Source of the DNA: Planctomycetota bacterium
Lineage (GTDB): Bacteria > Planctomycetota > Phycisphaerae > Sedimentisphaerales > Anaerohalosphaeraceae
DNA length: 8,936 nucleotides
Assembly: GCA_030637065.1 (NCBI GenBank)
Contig: DAOVVQ010000156.1
Coordinates: forward strand, 1-8,936
Direction of reading: 5' to 3'
A program made the translations under genes and the position numbers. Below are positions 1-3,499 of the stretch, piece by piece (the stretch's first letter is position 1; every line of letters starts with the position of its first letter). The notes below the pieces were generated by a model, which was not told the origin of the DNA, did no database searches, and saw only the letters and a program-made list of their open reading frames with translations.

Positions 1-235
1 CGACGCGGACACCGACCCTGTTGGATCCGTGAACCGACAATTCCCACGTCCGGTAGGCAACGTTCATCTCGTGGCAATTGGTCCCGCAGTACTCCGAACG
101 AGAAACCGGCTCCATCGCGATATTAAGGCCAACAAAGGCCAGCACCGCAAACACCAGCCCCGAACCGAACGCAAGCCCACGCTTCCGGGCCAAACCCCAT
201 CCCCAACAAATTGTTTTCCTGAAAAAACCAGCCAT
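1..235 (-). CDS. NapC/NirT/NrfH-family membrane-anchored cytochrome c, N-terminal part (cut by window edge)
   Basis: Reading the minus strand from the ATG at 235-233 gives 78 open codons up to the window edge. A basic N-terminus is followed by one hydrophobic anchor at about residues 20-40 and then by SEYCGTNCHEMNVAYRTWEL and an SVHGSN motif. A haem-binding Cys-His pair followed by Glu-Met, then a Trp and a conserved HG a few residues on, is the layout of the first haem site of NapC/NirT/NrfH quinol dehydrogenases, which pass electrons from the quinol pool to periplasmic reductases such as nitrite reductase NrfA. The haem motif is C50-x3-C54-H55 rather than C-x2-C-H. The ATG has no clear Shine-Dalgarno; an in-frame GTG at 262-260, 8 nt after AAAAAAGG, is an alternative start adding nine residues. 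The remaining haem sites and any NrfA partner would lie to the left, outside the window. The family call is firm; the exact subfamily is not. Confidence 0.8.
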   Translation of the reverse strand, partial: MAGFFRKTICWGWGLARKRGLAFGSGLVFAVLAFVGLNIAMEPVSRSEYCGTNCHEMNVAYRTWELSVHGSNRVGVRV

Positions 236-409
236 AACGCTAAAGTAATCGCCAGCCAACACAATGCAAGCCTTTTTTACGTAGTAGGACTAAAGAAATC
301 CCATTTACGCAAATTTCCACGTTTTCCCGCCCATTACCACACACCCCCAACCCTACCCCTGACCAAAGCCGAATGGAATTGTGTAAAACCCAGCCTCCCA
401 GACCGGTGC

Positions 410-433
410 CATGCTTGTACTTGTACAAGCATG
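410..433. repeat. Perfect 24-bp palindrome with 11-bp arms and a 2-bp centre
   Basis: CATGCTTGTAC, then TT, then GTACAAGCATG: both arms match exactly. It lies in the gene-free stretch between the cytochrome start and the end of the small operon. The left half, with the preceding CGGTGCC, recurs at 5592-5611 with one difference, so the element probably belongs to a dispersed repeat rather than being a dedicated operator. Confidence 0.75.
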
Positions 434-447
434 TTAAACCCACGCAG

Positions 448-465
448 GGTGCGATTCTTCGCACC
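448..465. repeat. Small hairpin, 7-bp stem and 4-nt loop
   Basis: GGTGCGA, TTCT, TCGCACC form a perfect stem. There is no T-run behind it on the plus strand, so it is not a classical terminator. It sits 15 bp from the 24-bp palindrome and is probably part of the same extragenic repeat mosaic. Confidence 0.5.
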
Positions 466-564
466 ACTAAAGACTAAAGACCAACGACTATCGACTAAAA
501 CACCGGGTCCCAGCCACTGAATGAGCAAAGCGAATGAAGTGGATGGCTAAAAAAAGAAAAATTC

Positions 565-722
565 CACAGCCCCAACGGGGCGAAAACAATACAGCCCAGG
601 GCAACGCCCTGGGAAAAAGAAACCCACAAAAAAATAAGCCCTGAAAGGGCGAAACAAAGCATAGCCTGGGCCGCAAGCCCCCGGAAACCGATCCCAACCA
701 GAACAAAGCCCCAACGGCGGCG
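565..722. repeat. Array of five short GC-rich hairpins (REP-like extragenic element)
   Basis: Five inverted repeats follow one another: GCCCC-AAC-GGGGC (569-581), CCCAGGGC-AAC-GCCCTGGG (595-613), GCCCT-GAA-AGGGC (638-650), GGGC-CGCAA-GCCC (668-680) and a degenerate GCCCC-AAC-GGCGGC (708-721). A-rich spacers starting GAAA follow several of them. The array begins right beyond the stop codon of the last gene of the minus-strand operon (746), so it could help end that transcript. The repeating stem-AAC-stem design is typical of dispersed palindromic repeats in planctomycete-like genomes. The minus strand has overlapping open frames here, but they are low-complexity and I do not regard them as genes. 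Confidence 0.7.
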
Positions 723-745
723 AAAGAAAAACCATCCCCATCGTT

Positions 746-982
746 TCAATCTTTTTGTAGTATCTTATTCACTACCTTCACCCCCCCCTGCTCATTATCC
801 TTGAACGTAACAAGCAAACCACCAGTTACGAGCGTTATAGCGAGAATAAAAAACGCACCAATCAATAGGCATTCACTTTTGTCACCACTCCTAGCTTCAG
901 AATATGCAATCGCTGTAAAGAATAGCACCAAGACATCCGCTGCTATTCCACACCACATACATTTCAGTTGTTTTTTATTCAT
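746..982 (-). CDS. Small two-helix membrane protein, third gene of the cyclase-like operon
   Basis: The 78-residue product has two hydrophobic segments, about residues 9-27 and 38-59, separated by a short polar loop (SEARSGDKSE), and a basic 18-residue tail ending in KILQKD. I recognise no family. Its ATG (982-980) overlaps the TGA of the gene before it as ATGA, and AAGGAG stands 4 nt upstream, inside that gene, so the two are almost certainly translated in a coupled way. Two cysteines near the N-terminus (C8, C11) form a CxxC pair at the membrane edge. Context next to a nucleotidyl-cyclase-like protein suggests a membrane effector or its regulator, but the sequence itself does not show this. 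That it is a real gene is supported by the coupling, ribosome-binding site and clean transmembrane layout. Confidence 0.6.
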   Translation of the reverse strand: MNKKQLKCMWCGIAADVLVLFFTAIAYSEARSGDKSECLLIGAFFILAITLVTGGLLVTFKDNEQGGVKVVNKILQKD

Positions 983-1341
983 CGTTCTCCTTGTCGTTTA
1001 TCTCCACAACAATATTCAATTATGTCTTTCTCTGTAGGGTTGTCCCATTCTTTTCTGTCTTGCACTACTCGATTCGCCAACTCCTCAAGTTTCTTTAAGC
1101 TATGGTCATCTGCATTCTTATTCTGCGATTGAATTATTCGGTTTAGCCAAGTGTCATACACTCGAATCCATATTATGAAAAAAACAACCCCAAACAAGGC
1201 CCATCCTGCGGGCCACCAAGAGACTATTATGCCACATAACCTCAGGATGGAAAAAAGGACAAATAGAATTATCAATACAGGAGGATGCAGCCATAAAATT
1301 GTATGCGACAAAAGAGCCAAGCGTATAAGTAAATTTTTCAT
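979..1341 (-). CDS. Small membrane protein with a charged C-terminal tail, second gene of the cyclase-like operon
   Basis: The 120-residue protein has two hydrophobic stretches, about residues 4-38 (long, interrupted by HPP at 19-21, so possibly a re-entrant or hairpin segment) and 43-60. A charged, probably helical tail follows (about 61-120), rich in Asn, Lys, Glu and Asp, and ending near a CC pair at 111-112. No enzymatic motif is visible and I recognise no family. The start ATG (1341-1339) lies 7 nt after GAAAGG, a moderate ribosome-binding site. It begins 95 bp after the cyclase-like gene and overlaps the 78-residue gene by 4 bp. A membrane anchor with a soluble domain facing the cytoplasm is what one would expect of a cyclic-nucleotide-responsive membrane effector such as PycTM, but no nucleotide-binding motif can be pointed to, so that role is inference. 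Confidence 0.65.
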   Translation of the reverse strand: MKNLLIRLALLSHTILWLHPPVLIILFVLFSILRLCGIIVSWWPAGWALFGVVFFIIWIRVYDTWLNRIIQSQNKNADDHSLKKLEELANRVVQDRKEWDNPTEKDIIEYCCGDKRQGER

Positions 1342-1436
1342 AAAAGGACCTTTCGTGAAACTCCCTATAGAACCGTTTTTTCAGGCTTCTTTAGTGAATT
1401 AAAGGTACATCTAATTCGCTCTAATAGGTGACTGTC

Positions 1437-2171
1437 CTAGTTTCTTAAGCCATTTCGTTTGTTTTTACACCAGCTAAAAAACTTTATAGTGTTGGCATAT
1501 TTCACTCTGATGCCTTCTCTGTCTTGGATATCAGACTTGTTTTCCATTTCTTTCCGCATTTGTTCAATAGATTCTTGGCTGTCCGAATACCTACTTATGT
1601 CGGGAACCAACAGCTTTTCAGTACCCACTTCTTTTTTAGTAGAGTCAACGTATATAGGTACATCATAGTCCCAACAGTGTAACCACCCATCCGAAAGCTC
1701 AGGTGCTGCATTCTTAAGTTGTTTGCGTGCTGAGGGAGTCAGTACCAGTCCTATCCAATTCTGCTTTTCAGCGTATTCATGTGCCTCAATCAAAGCTTGG
1801 CTGACCAGAATTTTATTTTCCATGTCAGCATACGATTCTCCGTAAGAAATAGCACCTCTGAACGGAAGCCTTTTCGATGTAATCCTGGTCAAGAAATCCC
1901 GAACAGCTAACTCTAAGCTTGCAAACGACTGGCTTGACCCATCTGTGCTAAAAAACAGGAATGTATCAGAGAACCACCAAGGTATAATTTTGCCTTGGTA
2001 CGTCTTAAGCGCGCATTCTATGCTATCTAATATGGGTTGGTATTCTGCGTAAACAAATTTATCGAGATCGTTTTGGGAAGATTTTAAAAACTGCAATATG
2101 TTGTGTTTGAAGCCAAGCTGATCGAAATATGCAAACCAACAATTAGAATGTATGATATTCTCCTGAACCAT
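1437..2171 (-). CDS. Class III nucleotidyl-cyclase-like protein (candidate Pycsar-type cyclase)
   Basis: The 244-residue product is soluble, with no signal peptide or membrane segment. Three elements match the class III adenylyl/guanylyl cyclase core in order: AYFDQLGF (residues 14-21; Asp17 in the place of the first metal-binding Asp, with GF three residues on), WFSDTFLFF (66-74; Asp69 in the place of the second metal Asp in the beta2-beta3 hairpin), and FRGAISYGESY (104-114), the counterpart of the cyclase R-x-G-I-x-x-G strand. Both metal Asp are present, so it may be active; I could not place the Arg/Asn transition-state residues or the base-selecting pair. A Lys/Glu-rich region (200-220) precedes the C-terminus. 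GGAGG lies 6 nt before the ATG. Two small membrane-protein genes follow on the same strand. Known Pycsar systems pair such a cyclase, making cCMP or cUMP on phage infection, with a membrane or TIR effector. The fold call is fairly firm; the defence role is inferred from layout. Codon use is clearly more AT-rich than in the two large genes to the right. Confidence 0.7.
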   Translation of the reverse strand: MVQENIIHSNCWFAYFDQLGFKHNILQFLKSSQNDLDKFVYAEYQPILDSIECALKTYQGKIIPWWFSDTFLFFSTDGSSQSFASLELAVRDFLTRITSKRLPFRGAISYGESYADMENKILVSQALIEAHEYAEKQNWIGLVLTPSARKQLKNAAPELSDGWLHCWDYDVPIYVDSTKKEVGTEKLLVPDISRYSDSQESIEQMRKEMENKSDIQDREGIRVKYANTIKFFSWCKNKRNGLRN

Positions 2172-2196
2172 TTTAGGCCTCCATAATAATTAAAAA

Positions 2197-2227
2197 ACTA
2201 TCTAAATGTATATCAGCTTTTTGGCAA
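2197..2227 (-). promoter_or_regulatory. Possible promoter of the cyclase-like operon
   Basis: On the minus strand TTGCCA (2227-2222) matches the -35 consensus in five of six places. The best -10 candidates are TAGATA after a 17-nt spacer or GATAGT after 19 nt, neither strong. The predicted start would lie just upstream of the GGAGG of the cyclase-like gene, giving a very short leader. Tentative. Confidence 0.35.
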
Positions 2228-2467
2228 TTGTCGCTCACATTTACTACAAGAGGGCAAATTAAAGGTATCCGGTACTTTTTCCGATTCACGTTCGCCTTGA
2301 AAGTAAATCATACCCCCCAAAACCCCTGCATACAAGAAAAATGACGCCGCACGTTTGGTGTCATCCCGACCGAGCGAAGCGAGCGGAGGGAATTGTTTAA
2401 ATAGAAGAATTCCACCAAATGCCACAAACCACCCGCAAAGAAGCCAACAGTCGCGGCTTTGCCGCAT
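2213..2467 (-). pseudogene. Doubtful 84-residue ORF running through a dispersed repeat
   Basis: An open frame on the minus strand ends 41 bp before the cyclase-like gene. Its middle third is simply the translation of the dispersed hairpin element at 2337-2420 (the GRDD segment). The part after the repeat (about residues 43-84) reads as one hydrophobic segment followed by a polar tail with a CxxC pair (SCSKC), which might be the remains of a small membrane or zinc-ribbon protein into which the repeat was inserted. There is no convincing ribosome-binding site before the ATG at 2467. I regard it as a broken or spurious frame; if expressed it would be the first gene of the operon. Confidence 0.25.
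2337..2420. repeat. Dispersed hairpin element, copy 1
   Basis: It starts with ATGACGCCG-CACGTT-TGGTGTCAT (2341-2364), continues through CCCGACCGAGCGAAGCGAGC and ends in TTTAAATAGAAGAATTCC followed by ACCAAAT. Copy 2 at 2945-3020 has the same order of parts. The 9-bp stem is kept here through two G-U wobbles when read as plus-strand RNA. Confidence 0.7.
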
Positions 2468-2635
2468 CTTTTACCGCTCATTTTTGCTCATATTTACGCA
2501 CATTTGTTCAGATTTGCGCACTTTTCACCAGAAATGCAAAGAAACGTCAATATCTGCGTACTTAGCCCCAGAAATGCAAAGAAACGTCAATTTGTGCCCA
2601 TTTACCTCCACCTTTGGCGTACTTTTGTCAATTTT
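2461..2635. repeat. Low-complexity repeat block, copy 1
   Basis: Rich in units of the form TTTGCGCAC / TTTACGCAC and CTCATATTT. It begins GCCGC...ACCGCTCATTTTTG and ends with TTTACCTCCACCTTTGGCG followed by TACTTTTGTCAA. The same order of words recurs in shorter form at 2735-2830, so the block is duplicated with divergence. It translates openly on the plus strand but with repeat-like, biased composition and no convincing start, so I do not call a gene. Confidence 0.5.
2528..2591. repeat. 24-nt perfect direct repeat, two copies 40 bp apart
   Basis: CCAGAAATGCAAAGAAACGT plus CAAT occurs at 2528-2551 and again at 2568-2591. The 16-bp spacer between them is unrelated. Two copies only, inside the larger low-complexity block; there is no third copy, so this is not a CRISPR array. 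Confidence 0.8.
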
Positions 2636-2651
2636 TCACCACCACTTTTCT

Positions 2652-2695
2652 GCCTCTCTCTGAGTCCTCTGCGGGCTCTGTGGCTAAACCCTTTT
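2652..2695. repeat. CTCTG-rich extragenic motif
   Basis: A run of CTCTCTGAGTCCTCTGCGGG and CTCTGTGGCTAAA. Words of this kind (CTCTGCG/CTCTGTGG followed by TAAA) are familiar as dispersed extragenic repeats in many bacterial genomes. Only one copy lies in this window, so the repeat status rests on recall rather than on comparison within the sequence. Confidence 0.35.
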
Positions 2696-2734
2696 GAAAT
2701 CTAAAATATACAATATCAAATCTAAAATCAAAAA

Positions 2735-2830
2735 CGCCGCGTTTTTGCCGCTCGTTTTGGTTCATATTTGCGCACTTTTGCAAACATCTGCGCATTTAGC
2801 GCCACCTCTGGCAAACTTTGGTCAAAAATT
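2735..2830. repeat. Low-complexity repeat block, copy 2
   Basis: GCCGCGTTTTTGCCGCTCG, then TTCATATTTGCGCACTTTTG, ATCTGCGCATTTAG and GCCACCTCTGGCAAACTTTG follow the same order as the block at 2461-2635 but without the 24-nt direct repeats. The AT-rich string before it (ATCTAAAATATAC, ATCTAAAATC) is itself a short direct repeat. Confidence 0.5.
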
Positions 2831-2870
2831 ATACAAAGTTTCCCCGCCCATTTCCTCCGCTTCCCCCCTG

Positions 2871-2940
2871 TCGCGGCGAAGCGGAGCGAAGACGGACCTG
2901 TCGCGTCCTGTTCGGCAGGCTCAGGGCAGGCTCTTCGTGG
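2871..2940. repeat. GC-rich extragenic repeat segment
   Basis: GTCGCGGCGAAGCGGAGCGA is followed by a segment containing GTTCGGCAGGCTCAGGGCAG. It resembles widespread extragenic elements whose translations contain AQGRLFV or CPEPAE. It directly precedes copy 2 of the hairpin element. Assigned by recall; there is no second copy in the window. Confidence 0.4.
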
Positions 2941-2944
2941 TTCA

Positions 2945-3020
2945 AAAAATGACGCCGCACCGTCGGCGTCATCCCGACCGAAGCGGAAGGAACTATTTAA
3001 ATAGAAAAACTCCACCAAAT
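2945..3020. repeat. Dispersed hairpin element, copy 2
   Basis: It starts with ATGACGCCG-CACCGT-CGGCGTCAT (2949-2972), a perfect 9-bp stem, continues CCCGACCGAAGCGGAAGG and ends TTTAAATAGAAAAACTCC followed by ACCAAAT. It parallels copy 1 but lacks the GAGCGAAGCGAGC expansion. Confidence 0.7.
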
Positions 3021-3056
3021 CCCGTTAAGCCCGTCTAAAAAAAATTAAAAAACATC

Positions 3057-3085
3057 TTGACACAAAACCAAACCCCATGTATTAT
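3057..3085 (+). promoter_or_regulatory. Strong sigma70-type promoter
   Basis: TTGACA (3057-3062), a 17-nt spacer, then TATTAT (3080-3085): a perfect -35, the optimal spacing and a five-of-six -10, in AT-rich surroundings. Transcription would start near 3092, leaving a leader of about 400 nt before the 684-residue gene at 3500. No better promoter is visible closer to that gene. Confidence 0.65.
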
Positions 3086-3150
3086 AAACATCTAACAACT
3101 AAATAATAAATAGTCAGTAGTAAATCGTAAATTACAAAGGGGCTAAAACA

Positions 3151-3264
3151 ATGCCAACCACCAAAAAAGCTGGAATGCAGTGGAAGCTGGAACATAGTGG
3201 AAACCCAGATTTATCGCCGACCCCCCTATTTGAACAAACAAACCCAATCTTAACATTTACTTAA
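3151..3264 (+). CDS. Possible 37-residue leader peptide (doubtful)
   Basis: An ATG 8 nt after AAAGGGG opens a 37-codon frame ending TAA at 3264. The product begins MPTTKKAGMQWKLE and ends in FEQTNPILTFT. It is the first frame with a good ribosome-binding site after the strong promoter at 3057. Against it: the TNPI-type ending recurs in the next small frame (RKTNPIQTQF) from a direct repeat of ACAAACCCAAT (3238-3248, 3337-3347), a pattern I associate with dispersed non-coding repeats in planctomycetes. No signal peptide or domain is seen. It may be a translated leader or chance. Confidence 0.3.
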   Translation: MPTTKKAGMQWKLEHSGNPDLSPTPLFEQTNPILTFT

Positions 3265-3297
3265 CATATCTAAACCCAGTCACAGCAAGGCCTTACA

Positions 3298-3423
3298 ATG
3301 AATAAACCAACAAATATTAAGCAAATGTTAAGAAAAACAAACCCAATTCAAACCCAATTTCAGGGAGTCACACAGCAGCAAAAACGGGGACCGGTACCGT
3401 TCTGCCGACCTGTCTCACCGTAG
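3298..3423 (+). CDS. Possible 41-residue upstream ORF (very doubtful)
   Basis: An ATG 7 nt after AAGG opens 41 codons ending TAG at 3423. The product starts MNKPTNIKQMLRKTNPI and its second half is encoded by the left arm of the inverted repeat at 3378-3469, so that part looks like translated repeat. Listed because it lies in the leader of the 684-residue gene and has a weak ribosome-binding site. Confidence 0.15.
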   Translation: MNKPTNIKQMLRKTNPIQTQFQGVTQQQKRGPVPFCRPVSP

Positions 3424-3469
3424 CCTTGGCAAAGGTGGAAAGGCAGGTTGTACCTGTACCCGCTTTTGC
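3378..3469 (+). repeat. Long nested inverted repeat in the leader of the 684-residue gene
   Basis: Arms of 20 nt at 3378-3397 and 3450-3469 pair at 17 of 20 positions. Inside them CTGCC (3402-3406) pairs with GGCAG (3442-3446), and TCACC (3415-3419) pairs with GGTGG (3434-3438) with one wobble. The element ends 15 nt before the AGGAG of the downstream gene. It could be a cis-acting RNA structure or a REP-like dispersed palindrome; the GTAGCCTTGGCAAAGGTGG core resembles a common extragenic repeat. Confidence 0.6.
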
Positions 3470-3499
3470 CGTACCAACTTTTCAGGAGTCGAACCAAAA

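Noticed and set aside
29..520. 163-codon plus-strand frame at the left end
   Set aside because: It runs antisense to the cytochrome fragment and then through palindromic repeats; composition is Pro/Thr/His-rich without any motif.
488..749. Overlapping hydrophobic minus-strand frames through the hairpin array
   Set aside because: They are translations of the GC-rich hairpin repeats in several frames at once; no ribosome-binding site or conserved pattern.
2528..2591. CRISPR-like direct repeat
   Set aside because: Only two copies with one 16-bp spacer, no palindromic repeat ends, and no cas genes nearby.
2459..2704. 81-codon plus-strand frame in the low-complexity block
   Set aside because: Repetitive Phe/His/Leu-rich sequence produced by duplicated low-complexity words; no ribosome-binding site of note.
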